Part shown: piece after piece, positions 33,881 to 42,429 of the stretch
Layout of the letters: each line of letters begins with the position of its first letter
Position numbering within the stretch: the stretch's first letter is position 1
Assembly: GCF_007904105.1 (NCBI RefSeq)
Contig: NZ_CP042325.1
Location: forward strand, 124,001-188,000
From: Corynebacterium sp. sy039
GTDB lineage: Bacteria > Actinomycetota > Actinomycetes > Mycobacteriales > Mycobacteriaceae
DNA length: 64,000 nt
Reading direction: 5' to 3'
Position numbers and translations under genes: made by a program
The notes under the pieces: model-generated
Told to the model about the DNA's origin: nothing
The model's database searches: none
What the model saw: only the letters and a program-made list of their open reading frames with translations

Positions 33881-35710
33881 ATGGGTCGCGCAGTAGGTAT
33901 TGACCTTGGTACTACAAACTCAGTTGTTTCTGTTCTCGAAGGTGGCGAGCCAGTAGTTATCGCCAACTCAGAGGGCGCACGCACCACCCCATCCGTGGTG
34001 GCATTTGCTAAAAATGGTGAGGTGCTCGTCGGTCAGTCTGCAAAGAACCAGGCTGTCACTAACGTGGATCGCACTATTCGCTCTGTTAAGCGCCATATTG
34101 GTACAGATTGGACAGTAGCTATTGATGATAAGAGCTACACCCCACAGGAAATTTCCGCTCGTACCCTCATGAAGCTCAAGCGAGACGCTGAGGCATACCT
34201 CGGTGAGGATGTCACCGATGCGGTTATCACCGTTCCGGCATACTTCTCCGATTCACAGCGTCAGGCAACCAAAGAAGCAGGTCAGATTGCTGGCTTGAAT
34301 GTTTTGCGTATCGTCAATGAGCCTACTGCTGCTGCTTTGGCTTATGGTCTAGAAAAGGGCGAGAAAGAGCAGACCATCTTGGTATTCGACCTTGGTGGTG
34401 GTACTTTCGACGTTTCCCTCCTAGAGATCGGTGACGGCGTGGTAGAGGTTCGCGCAACCGCTGGTGACAATGACCTCGGTGGTGACGACTGGGACAACCG
34501 CATTGTGGAATGGCTTATCAACAAGTTCAAGACAGCTCATGGCGTAGATCTTTCTAAAGACAAGATGGCTATGCAGCGTCTACGCGAAGCTGCTGAAAAA
34601 GCAAAGATTGAGCTTTCCGCTTCACAGTCCGCCACAATTAACTTGCCATACATCACTGTGGATGCTGACAAGAACCCACTATTCCTTGATGAGACTCTTT
34701 CTCGTACTGAGTTCCAGAAGATCACTCAAGATTTGCTTGACCGCACCAAGGCTCCTTTCAACCAGGTGGTTAAAGATGCCGGTATTTCCGTAAATGAGAT
34801 TGACCATGTGGTGCTTGTGGGTGGTTCTACCCGTATGCCAGCTGTGTCTGACCTCGTTAAAGAACTCACCGGTGGTCGTGAGCCAAACAAGGGTGTGAAC
34901 CCAGATGAGGTTGTTGCCGTCGGTGCTGCACTTCAGGCAGGTGTACTTCGCGGTGAAGTAAAGGATGTTTTGCTTCTCGACGTCACCCCATTGTCTTTGG
35001 GCATTGAAACCAAAGGTGGCGTGATGACTAAGCTCATCGAGCGCAACACCACTATTCCAACCAAGCGCTCAGAGACATTCACCACTGCTGAAGATAACCA
35101 GCCATCAGTACAAATCCAGGTGTACCAGGGCGAGCGTGAGATTGCTTCTGCAAACAAGCTGCTCGGTTCCTTTGAGCTTGGCGGAATTGCTCCTGCACCA
35201 CGTGGTTTGCCACAGATTGAGGTTACCTTCGACATTGACGCTAACGGTATTGTTTCTGTTTCCGCAAAGGATAAGGGAACTGGCAAAGAGAACACCATCA
35301 AGATTCAAGACGGTTCCGGCTTGTCTCAGGAAGAAATTGATCGCATGATCAAAGATGCTGAGGCTCACGCTGATGAAGATAAGAAGCGTCGTGAGGAGCA
35401 AGAGACTCGCAACTCTGCAGAGCTGTTGGCACACCAGACTCGCCAGTTCCTTGAGGAGAATGGTGATAAGGCATCTGATGAACTCAAGACCAAGATTACT
35501 GAAGCAGCAGACGCTGTTGATGAGGCTCTTAAGGGAGACGACATCGAAGCGATTAAGAGTGCCGTCGAAAAGCTTTCTACTGAGTCACAAGAACTTGGCA
35601 AGCTAATCTACGAGGCAGAGGCAGCAAAAGCGGCTGCAGCGCAGGCCGATAATGCTGATCCGAATGTAGTGGATGCTGAAGTTATTGATGAGGAAGAAGA
35701 CAAAAAGTGA
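33881..35710 (+). CDS. dnaK: Chaperone DnaK (Hsp70)
   Basis: A full-length 609-residue Hsp70. The ATPase domain starts [15 protein letters not shown] and includes [15 protein letters not shown] and [12 protein letters not shown]. The substrate-binding domain and helical lid follow, ending in an acidic, Ala/Asp/Glu-rich tail. It folds and protects proteins together with GrpE and DnaJ. A Shine-Dalgarno, AAGAGGAAA, precedes ATG 33881. It shares a four-base overlap (GTGA) with grpE. Control by SigH, a housekeeping promoter and HspR is indicated upstream. Confidence 0.98.
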   Translation: MGRAVGIDLGTTNSVVSVLEGGEPVVIANSEGARTTPSVVAFAKNGEVLVGQSAKNQAVTNVDRTIRSVKRHIGTDWTVAIDDKSYTPQEISARTLMKLKRDAEAYLGEDVTDAVITVPAYFSDSQRQATKEAGQIAGLNVLRIVNEPTAAALAYGLEKGEKEQTILVFDLGGGTFDVSLLEIGDGVVEVRATAGDNDLGGDDWDNRIVEWLINKFKTAHGVDLSKDKMAMQRLREAAEKAKIELSASQSATINLPYITVDADKNPLFLDETLSRTEFQKITQDLLDRTKAPFNQVVKDAGISVNEIDHVVLVGGSTRMPAVSDLVKELTGGREPNKGVNPDEVVAVGAALQAGVLRGEVKDVLLLDVTPLSLGIETKGGVMTKLIERNTTIPTKRSETFTTAEDNQPSVQIQVYQGEREIASANKLLGSFELGGIAPAPRGLPQIEVTFDIDANGIVSVSAKDKGTGKENTIKIQDGSGLSQEEIDRMIKDAEAHADEDKKRREEQETRNSAELLAHQTRQFLEENGDKASDELKTKITEAADAVDEALKGDDIEAIKSAVEKLSTESQELGKLIYEAEAAKAAAAQADNADPNVVDAEVIDEEEDKK

Positions 35711-36315
35711 GCGAACACAACAATCTAGATGAGCATGCCGACGAGGTGCTCGAAAATCTAGAGGCACAGCTCAAAGACGCAGATCCAGGCGCAGAAGCTG
35801 AAGTGGACTCAACTGACACGGTTGAAGAAACTGCAGAAACTGAAGAGGACACACAACCGTCGCTTGAGGATCAGTTGGCAGAACGTACTGAAGATTTGCA
35901 ACGCCTATCTGCAGAATATGCCAACTACCGTAGGCGTACGGAACGTGAGCGTAAAGCTGGAGTGGAAAATGTAAAAGCTCAGGTACTCACGCAATTGTTG
36001 CCAATTCTGGATGATTTGGAGCTTGCGGAGCAACATGGTGATCTTGAACAAGGACCGCTCAAAAGTTTCCGTGATAAGTTCGTGTCAGTTTTAGATACTT
36101 TTAAGGTCACACCTTTTGGTGCAGCTGGCGAGGTATTTGATCCTGAGCGTCATGAGGCTGTGCAAGACCTCTCTACTGGCGACGATAAGTACATTGGCAC
36201 TGTCCTTCGACTTGGCTACCAGGTAGAAGAGCGCTTATTGCGTACCGCAATGGTCATTATCGTTGATCCAGTTGATTCAGAAGCGGAATCAACTGCAGAA
36301 GACGATACAGAATAA
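35707..36315 (+). CDS. grpE: Nucleotide exchange factor GrpE
   Basis: A 202-residue GrpE, the exchange factor that releases ADP from DnaK. The N-terminal ~60 residues are very acidic. A long coiled coil ([29 protein letters not shown]) leads into the beta domain with [18 protein letters not shown]. Start GTG 35707 overlaps the dnaK stop, so the two are coupled. A hairpin between grpE and dnaJ may lower dnaJ expression. Confidence 0.97.
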   Translation: MSEHNNLDEHADEVLENLEAQLKDADPGAEAEVDSTDTVEETAETEEDTQPSLEDQLAERTEDLQRLSAEYANYRRRTERERKAGVENVKAQVLTQLLPILDDLELAEQHGDLEQGPLKSFRDKFVSVLDTFKVTPFGAAGEVFDPERHEAVQDLSTGDDKYIGTVLRLGYQVEERLLRTAMVIIVDPVDSEAESTAEDDTE

Positions 36316-36331
36316 CGTATCGCATGAGTTA

Positions 36332-36376
36332 CGAGGTCTTTCCTGTTGCCTTTGGTAAGGAGAGGCCTCGATTTTT
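36332..36376 (+). terminator. Hairpin between grpE and dnaJ
   Basis: CGAGGTCTTTCCT (36332-36344) pairs with AGGAGAGGCCTCG (36358-36370), with wobbles, then ATTTTT. It looks like a partial terminator inside the operon. Confidence 0.6.
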
Positions 36377-36431
36377 CTCTCATCTTTAATCGTGCATCTT
36401 TGATCTTGGAAAACTGAAAGGAGGGAGCAAG

Positions 36432-37601
36432 ATGACACCCAAAAATGAATGGATAGAACAAGATTTTTATCAAGACCTAGGCGTGAACACAACGGCGAGT
36501 GAAGCAGAAATAAAAAAAGCCTATCGCAAAATAGCTCGTGAGAATCATCCGGACTCAAACCCGGGAAACAAGGCAGCCGAAGAAAAATTCAAGCGTGCAG
36601 CTCAAGCCTACGATGTCTTAGGTAACGAGAGTAAACGCAAAGAATATGATGAGTTTCGTGCGTTACTTGCCAGCAATAAAGCTCATGGGTATAGCACTCA
36701 AGCAGGCTTTGATTTTTCCGACCTAGGTGATTTTCTTGGTGCAGCACGTGCACGCCAAGGAAACTTTAGCGACACAAACCTGGGTGATATTTTTGGCACT
36801 TTCTTTAACCGCGATACTACACGCGCCTATAAGCCACGTTCACCGCGCCCTACTCGAGGTGCAGACGTAGAAACTGATGTCACACTTGAGTTCCGGGAAG
36901 CGGCGCAAGGGACAACCATCCCACTGAAATTAACAGGAGACGCGCCCTGCACTACGTGTCATGGTTCAGGTTCGCAAAGCGCTAAAAAAACAACCTGCAC
37001 TACTTGTTCTGGTACTGGTTTTACTTCCGAAAATCGAGGAGCATTTGGGTTTTCGGCTCCGTGTACTGATTGCGATGGCACAGGTACAAAAATTACCGAT
37101 CCTTGTCTCGATTGCGACGGGAAAGGAACAGTACACAAAACTCGTTCCATCACAGTGCGTATTCCAGTTGGCGTTATCGACGGACAAAAAGTACGTTTAG
37201 CTGGTCAGGGTGAGGCTGGTCCTCATGGTGCCCCAGCAGGCGATTTATTTGTCAATGTGAAAGTCAAACCAGATCCTATTTTTACCCGCAGTGGTGATGA
37301 TCTTGAGGTGACTGTTCCTGTTTCGTTTACCGAATTGACTCTAGGGGAAACAATTTCTGTTCCCACACTTGAGCATAGTGTTCGCTTAAAAATACCAGCT
37401 GGTACCCCTAATGGTCGAGTGCTGAGAGTGCGCGGTCGTGGTATTGCGAAGCGTGGTGGTGAAACAGGCGATCTTCTAGTAAAAGTTGAGGTAGTAATTC
37501 CTACGGATCTTGATCCTGCTGCGATGAGCACCTTGCGTAGTTTTGCACAAACTGCCCGAGATGCCGGTTATGATCCGCGTGCAGGTTGGGCCGGAGCTTA
37601 A
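36432..37601 (+). CDS. dnaJ: Chaperone DnaJ (Hsp40, DnaJ1 type)
   Basis: A 389-residue DnaJ with the J domain (HPD in [11 protein letters not shown]), a shortened Gly/Phe region, four zinc-binding CxxCxGxG motifs ([32 protein letters not shown]) and the C-terminal substrate domain. It activates DnaK ATP hydrolysis. A strong Shine-Dalgarno, AAAGGAGGG (36417-36425), supports ATG 36432. hspR follows after 18 bases. Confidence 0.97.
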   Translation: MTPKNEWIEQDFYQDLGVNTTASEAEIKKAYRKIARENHPDSNPGNKAAEEKFKRAAQAYDVLGNESKRKEYDEFRALLASNKAHGYSTQAGFDFSDLGDFLGAARARQGNFSDTNLGDIFGTFFNRDTTRAYKPRSPRPTRGADVETDVTLEFREAAQGTTIPLKLTGDAPCTTCHGSGSQSAKKTTCTTCSGTGFTSENRGAFGFSAPCTDCDGTGTKITDPCLDCDGKGTVHKTRSITVRIPVGVIDGQKVRLAGQGEAGPHGAPAGDLFVNVKVKPDPIFTRSGDDLEVTVPVSFTELTLGETISVPTLEHSVRLKIPAGTPNGRVLRVRGRGIAKRGGETGDLLVKVEVVIPTDLDPAAMSTLRSFAQTARDAGYDPRAGWAGA

Positions 37602-37619
37602 GAATTGGAGGTGAGAGCT

Positions 37620-38021
37620 GTGTCTGAATCCAATGGCAAAGATTTTGAGGAAGTGTTTGTTATTTCTGTTGCTGCTGAGCTGGCAGGAATGCACGCACAG
37701 ACATTGCGTACCTATGATCGGCTCGGATTGGTTACTCCGCAGCGAACTTCTGGGGGTGGGCGTCGTTATTCGCTTGACGACGTTGAGCTGTTGCGCACCG
37801 TGCAACGCCTTAGTCAAGAAGATGGCGTTAATTTGGCTGGGATCAAGGCAATTATTGACTTAAAAAAAGAAAATGCTCGGTTGAAGGCGGAGAATAAACA
37901 GTTGCGCCAGGAAAAAGAGCAGCTCCTTAAGTATGGGGTGCGGTCGCGTGGTGAGATAGTGCATGTACCGCGATCGACAGCAGTGGTGTTATGGGAGCCG
38001 CGTAGTTCTCGAAAGCGCTAA
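37620..38021 (+). CDS. hspR: Heat-shock repressor HspR
   Basis: A 133-residue MerR-family repressor. GTG 37620 is chosen as start because GGAGG (37608-37612) is properly placed, while the longer TTG frame has no site. The helix-turn-helix reads ISVAAELAGMHAQTLRTYDRLGLVTPQRTSGGGRRYS, in pieces AELAGMHAQTLRTYDRLG and GGGRRYS. A coiled-coil segment (ENARLKAENKQLRQEKEQL) allows dimerisation. Known HspR proteins bind HAIR elements with DnaK as co-repressor. Matching sites lie before dnaK and clpB in this window. Confidence 0.95.
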   Translation: MSESNGKDFEEVFVISVAAELAGMHAQTLRTYDRLGLVTPQRTSGGGRRYSLDDVELLRTVQRLSQEDGVNLAGIKAIIDLKKENARLKAENKQLRQEKEQLLKYGVRSRGEIVHVPRSTAVVLWEPRSSRKR

Positions 38022-38074
38022 ATGGGTTCCTCTGGTCAAGATTGCCTCAGCGTGTTAACGTGATGTAGGTCGCT

Positions 38075-38105
38075 TATGTGGTTCATGTGACCGCTAAGCC
38101 ACATA
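38075..38105 (+). promoter_or_regulatory. Inverted repeat upstream of ald
   Basis: TATGTGG (38075-38081) and CCACATA (38099-38105) flank 17 bases. TGTGGTTCATGTGACC inside it resembles a poor GlxR/CRP site. It lies 32 bases before the ald start, so it is a candidate operator, not a proven one. Confidence 0.35.
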
Positions 38106-38136
38106 TATACATCATGCTGAAATAAGTGAGGCAATT

Positions 38137-39657
38137 ATGACTATTTATGCTAATCCAGGTACACCAGGCGCAATTGTGGAATTCCGCGATCGCTATGACA
38201 ATTTCATCGGTGGTGATTGGGTTGCTCCTGTAGCAGGTCGTTATATGGATAACATCACCCCAGTCACTGGTGAGGTTTTCTGTCAGGTAGCACGTTCTGA
38301 TGCACAGGATATTGAAAAAGCACTCGACGCTGCCCATGCAGCGGCTAGCTCCTGGGGTGCTACGTCGCCGGCAGAGCGCGCTTTGGTGCTGAATCGAATT
38401 GCCGATCGTATTGAAGAAAATCTTGAAAAAATTGCCGTGGCAGAAACGTGGGATAACGGTAAGGCTGTTCGAGAAACTCTTGCAGCTGACCTGCCGCTTA
38501 CTGTGGATCATTTCCGTTATTTCGCTGGTGCTATTCGTGCTCAAGAGGGTGGCATTTCGCAGCTAGATGAGAACACAGTGGCGTATCATTTCCACGAGCC
38601 AATTGGTGTGGTTGGGCAGATTATTCCGTGGAACTTTCCTATTTTGATGGCTGCATGGAAAATTGCACCGGCGTTGGCTGCGGGTAACACCATTGTGCTC
38701 AAGCCGGCTGAGCAAACCCCAGCATCCTTGCTTTATTTGGTAGAGATTATTGCTGATTTATTACCGGCAGGTGTGTTAAATATCGTTAATGGTTTGGGAG
38801 AAGAAGCAGGTGCTGCGCTTTCTTCTTCTCATCGAATCGGAAAAATTGCGTTCACTGGTTCCACCCAGGTTGGTAAGCTCATTAACAAGGCAGCGGCGGA
38901 TAAAATTATCCCAGTGACTCTCGAGTTGGGTGGTAAATCGCCGTCAATTTTCTTCGAGGATATTATGCAGGCAGATGATGCTTTCCGCGATAAGTGCGTC
39001 GAAGGTCTTGCGATGTTTGCCTTGAATCAGGGCGAGATTTGCACTTGCCCATCACGTGCGCTGGTTCATGAAGCTATTGCCGACGACTTCCTTGCTCTTG
39101 GTGTCGAGCGCGTGAAGAAAATTAAATTGGGTAATCCGCTTGATACTGAAACAATGATGGGTGCACAGGCGTCCCAGGAACAGCTCGATAAGATCTCTAG
39201 CTACCTTGAGCTTGGTCCTCAAGAAGGTGCTGAGGTGCTTACCGGTGGGCATATCAATAAACTTGAGGGGCTTGATGGTGGGTTCTATATTGAGCCAACC
39301 ATCTTCAAGGGAACAAATGATATGCGTATCTTCCAGGAAGAAATTTTTGGACCAGTGCTTTCGGTTACTACGTTCAAGGATTTCGATGAGGCAATCCGTA
39401 TTGCTAATGACACGAACTATGGTTTAGGTGCTGGCGTGTGGACTAGGCAGCAAAATACTGCTTACCGTGCTGGTCGCGCTATTCAGGCAGGACGAGTATG
39501 GGTCAATCAGTATCACAATTACCCAGCTCATGCTGCTTTCGGTGGCTATAAAGAGTCTGGTATTGGACGGGAAAATCACCTTATGATGCTGGCACATTAC
39601 CAGCAAACTAAGAATCTTCTTGTTTCTTATGACGAGAATGCCACAGGTTTGTTCTAA
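38137..39657 (+). CDS. ald: Aldehyde dehydrogenase (acetaldehyde type)
   Basis: A 506-residue NAD-dependent aldehyde dehydrogenase. It has the cofactor block [24 protein letters not shown], catalytic Glu263 in TLELGGKSP and nucleophile Cys302 in [11 protein letters not shown]. Position right after hspR matches the C. glutamicum ald gene, which oxidises acetaldehyde to acetate during ethanol use. A promoter-proximal inverted repeat suggests its own control. A 10-bp hairpin ends the transcript. Confidence 0.9.
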   Translation: MTIYANPGTPGAIVEFRDRYDNFIGGDWVAPVAGRYMDNITPVTGEVFCQVARSDAQDIEKALDAAHAAASSWGATSPAERALVLNRIADRIEENLEKIAVAETWDNGKAVRETLAADLPLTVDHFRYFAGAIRAQEGGISQLDENTVAYHFHEPIGVVGQIIPWNFPILMAAWKIAPALAAGNTIVLKPAEQTPASLLYLVEIIADLLPAGVLNIVNGLGEEAGAALSSSHRIGKIAFTGSTQVGKLINKAAADKIIPVTLELGGKSPSIFFEDIMQADDAFRDKCVEGLAMFALNQGEICTCPSRALVHEAIADDFLALGVERVKKIKLGNPLDTETMMGAQASQEQLDKISSYLELGPQEGAEVLTGGHINKLEGLDGGFYIEPTIFKGTNDMRIFQEEIFGPVLSVTTFKDFDEAIRIANDTNYGLGAGVWTRQQNTAYRAGRAIQAGRVWVNQYHNYPAHAAFGGYKESGIGRENHLMMLAHYQQTKNLLVSYDENATGLF

Positions 39658-39681
39658 ACAACTACGTTACGGCGGTTGGGT

Positions 39682-39714
39682 TTGACTGGTGTGAGTATGT
39701 CTTGCACCAGTCAA
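39682..39714 (+). terminator. Hairpin after ald
   Basis: TTGACTGGTG (39682-39691) pairs perfectly with CACCAGTCAA (39705-39714). Confidence 0.55.
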
Positions 39715-39806
39715 TCAATATCAGGGGCATATGTGCTGATTATTCATATCGACGTACCACACTGTGCAGGCAGGTTAGGTGCTTAGTTAAGTACCGTGTG
39801 CCTGCT

Positions 39807-40970
39807 CTAGCCTTTAGGTTTATTGAGTTCTTTTTTGAGCATTGCGATAAATGACTCATCGGTAAAATAATCAGAATGTCCACCGTGGATGCGTAATAGT
39901 GGATAACCGCTGGTCAGTGCTGCAGGATCAATGCCATGTAATGAGGTTAGTGCTGTTCCTGTTAACCCAATAGGGTCTTTATCGCCGAGTGCGGCAATAA
40001 TTTTGGGGGATTGAGAATTAAGGGTAAGTTTTCTTGGTACTCCAGGGCTGCCAGCAAGAATGAGACTATCTGCCTCGAGTCCTGATTCTGTTGCTGCGTA
40101 TCCGGCAACAGTGGATCCGTAGCTATGACCTAATACGACCAGGCGAGCATGTGGATTTCTTTCTCTTAATGCTTTCTGCAGTTTTTGTAGTGGCATACGG
40201 GCTTGCAAAGCAGGAGTTTTGGCGATTCCTGCAGCCAGCGACGGAGGGGCATCGTATCCAAGCCACATGACAACAGGGGTACCAGTTTTTTGATAAATAT
40301 GTTGTGCACGATTGGAATAGGTTTGCATACCTTCGGAGGAACTTGAGCCTACACCAGCGACGATCGTCGTAATTGATTTTGCATTATCAATATCTCCGAA
40401 TGCCAGGGTAACGTGTCCTTTTTGATCGGCCTCCAAAATGTGAGCATCAGGGAATTTTTTACTCAAAGAAATGATATTTTCTGGTGCTTCTATCAATGAG
40501 AGTTCGTGCAATTCATCAAGATTCAATTCTTTGCGTTCTGACAGAGAATGTTCTGGTTCGCGTGCGCGATTGCGCAGTGTGTTAGCGCAACAGAAATCCA
40601 AAATTTTTCCTAAGGTTTGTAACTGATTGAGGGCAATCGTTAAGGGGAGTGAACAGTCGGCAATTCCTTGCGCTATGTCATACAAAGAAAGAATTTGTTT
40701 GTATGTTTCTTCTAATTTTGATTGTGCACTAGCAGTGTGATCGAGTGCATTAATAATGCACAGCGTCGTTGTGTGAATTTTGTGCCAGCGCGTCAGTATT
40801 TCATAAAAGCGCTGTTGAGCTGCATCAAATGCGATGGAAGATACGGCAGCAAATGCCGTATCTACATTGCTTTTCTGGGCTTGCAGCAATTGTTCGTAGT
40901 GCAGGGCAACATTTTTATGGTGGGCTGAGGTGTAGGAAAGTTCGCTTGATTTTAATGGGAAAATGTTCAT
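39807..40970 (-). CDS. Alpha/beta hydrolase (DUF1023-like) with helical N-terminus
   Basis: A 387-residue protein. The first ~135 residues are helical and resemble a WXG100-like or linker domain. The C-terminal half is an alpha/beta hydrolase with nucleophile Ser283 in GHSYGS and a late His in IHGGHSDYF, as in actinobacterial DUF1023 proteins. No signal peptide is visible. It starts six bases after a small helical protein (40977-41246), so the two form a pair of the kind found near type VII secretion substrates. No secretion machinery is encoded here. Substrate unknown. Confidence 0.72.
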   Translation of the reverse strand: MNIFPLKSSELSYTSAHHKNVALHYEQLLQAQKSNVDTAFAAVSSIAFDAAQQRFYEILTRWHKIHTTTLCIINALDHTASAQSKLEETYKQILSLYDIAQGIADCSLPLTIALNQLQTLGKILDFCCANTLRNRAREPEHSLSERKELNLDELHELSLIEAPENIISLSKKFPDAHILEADQKGHVTLAFGDIDNAKSITTIVAGVGSSSSEGMQTYSNRAQHIYQKTGTPVVMWLGYDAPPSLAAGIAKTPALQARMPLQKLQKALRERNPHARLVVLGHSYGSTVAGYAATESGLEADSLILAGSPGVPRKLTLNSQSPKIIAALGDKDPIGLTGTALTSLHGIDPAALTSGYPLLRIHGGHSDYFTDESFIAMLKKELNKPKG

Positions 40971-40976
40971 GGGTTA

Positions 40977-41246
40977 TCAATTGTGTGTTGGAAGGGTAGT
41001 GCTCAATGTGGTGTGGAGTGAGTTATCTATGGTGGTGCATTTCTGGACAAAAGAATGTAATTCGGATAGATGTTCGTCGAAAGCGGTGATGATTTCATGT
41101 GCTTTGCGGGTGAGGTCGGCATTGTGGTCTGTTAAAGCATGCATGGTTTTGCTTGGAGTATCGAGCGTATTGAGTGGCATGGGGCTGAGATGCCTGACAA
41201 GGTTCTGAAAAGATTGTTGAGTGAAGATTAAAGTCATGTTCATCAT
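40977..41246 (-). CDS. Small helical WXG100-like partner protein
   Basis: An 89-residue, probably all-helical protein (starts at 41246 or 41237) beginning MMNMTLIFTQQSFQNLVRHL. Size, helicity and place directly before a DUF1023 hydrolase resemble WXG100/PE-type partners, but no WXG motif is present. Co-transcription with 39807-40970 is very likely (gap six bases). It may chaperone or target the hydrolase. Confidence 0.5.
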   Translation of the reverse strand: MMNMTLIFTQQSFQNLVRHLSPMPLNTLDTPSKTMHALTDHNADLTRKAHEIITAFDEHLSELHSFVQKCTTIDNSLHTTLSTTLPTHN

Positions 41247-41357
41247 TATGTTTTGCTTGGGGTGGGTAGGGAAGGGCAGAGGGGTTTACAACTAAAAAAT
41301 TGTGGAAAACAATACTGTTTTCAGTTTTTATCCACAGGCAGCAGCTATGCTTGGGAT

Positions 41358-42164
41358 ATGCGAATTGCACTTGCACAGGTTTGTTCTACTGGTCATAAAC
41401 AAGAGAATGTGGATCTAGTACGTAGGAGTGTGGTGCAAGCAAAAGCTGATGGGGCACAGCTTGTGGTGTTTCCTGAAGCAATGATGCAGGGATTTGGTAC
41501 TGGGCGGTTAGATATACAAGCGGAAGAGATGGATGGTGAGTTTATCTCTACGCTTGCGCAGTTAGCCACGGAATATAGTATCGCTATTATTGCTGGGGTG
41601 TTTGTCCCGGCAGATCGAGTGGAACGCTCTGGTAAGTGGATTAACCGAGTACACAATACGCTTGTCATTGCTCGACCATCTCAGGAACTTGAGTATTACC
41701 ATAAAATTCATACATATGATGCCTTCGGTTTTCGGGAATCGGATACGGTGGCAGCCGGTAAGGATACTGTGGTTTTTGAGTATGGTGGCATTTGTTTTGG
41801 TGTGGCTACCTGCTATGACATTCGGTTCCCGCAGCAGTTTGTGGAGTTGGCGCGCCACGGTGCTCAGGTGATTGTGGTGGCTGCGTCGTGGTCTGGCGGG
41901 GCGGATAAGTTACGGCAGTGGCAACTTTTGACTCAAGCTCGGGCTTTGGATTCTACATCCTACATTGTGGCGGTTGATCAAGCGTTGCCTAGCGACGAGC
42001 GTGCTAGTGCTGCGCCAACTGGTATTGGACATTCTATGGTGGTTAACCCTCAAGGGGAACCGATGGTGGAACTGGGGGAATTGAGCGAAGTGGTATGTGT
42101 GGATCTTGACCTATCGAAAGTGGAGCAGGTGCGTAAACTGTTGCCTGTATTGGATTATGCTTAA
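41358..42164 (+). CDS. Carbon-nitrogen hydrolase (nitrilase superfamily)
   Basis: A 268-residue nitrilase-superfamily amidase starting at ATG 41358, with a -10-like TATGCT ending about eight bases upstream (leaderless). The catalytic triad is Glu40 (VVFPEAMM), Lys116 (YYHKIHTYD) and Cys152 (ATCYDIRFP). It hydrolyses a C-N bond of a small amide; members close to this layout include Nit1-type deaminated-glutathione amidases. The exact substrate is not clear. Confidence 0.85.
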   Translation: MRIALAQVCSTGHKQENVDLVRRSVVQAKADGAQLVVFPEAMMQGFGTGRLDIQAEEMDGEFISTLAQLATEYSIAIIAGVFVPADRVERSGKWINRVHNTLVIARPSQELEYYHKIHTYDAFGFRESDTVAAGKDTVVFEYGGICFGVATCYDIRFPQQFVELARHGAQVIVVAASWSGGADKLRQWQLLTQARALDSTSYIVAVDQALPSDERASAAPTGIGHSMVVNPQGEPMVELGELSEVVCVDLDLSKVEQVRKLLPVLDYA

Positions 42165-42387
42165 GTTTTCTTAGTAATTACTGGGCAGCCTTTAAGGTAT
42201 GGGGGAGGCTGTGGGGGAGTCTTTTTATTTATTTTTTCTATATCTGAGATTCTAAAACCCTAAGAAAAGCCCTGTTTTTATATGAATTTTAAGAAAAAAT
42301 TTAGAAAACTTTTGATTAACAGATGGGATTCTTTGTGGAGTAGACTCCCCATGTTTGTGTCTTGATTTCATATAAAGGAGAACAAAT

Positions 42388-42429
42388 ATGGACATTGCTC
42401 GTAGTAAAAAGACGGGTGGTTGTTGGTGA
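42388..42429 (+). CDS. 13-residue leader ORF of surface protein
   Basis: An ORF of 13 codons plus stop, MDIARSKKTGGCW, with the best ribosome site of the locus (AAAGGAG, 42374-42380). Its TGA (42427-42429) overlaps a GTG start (42426) of the surface protein. Either it couples translation, or it is the true N-terminus shifted out of frame by one base. Confidence 0.45.
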   Translation: MDIARSKKTGGCW

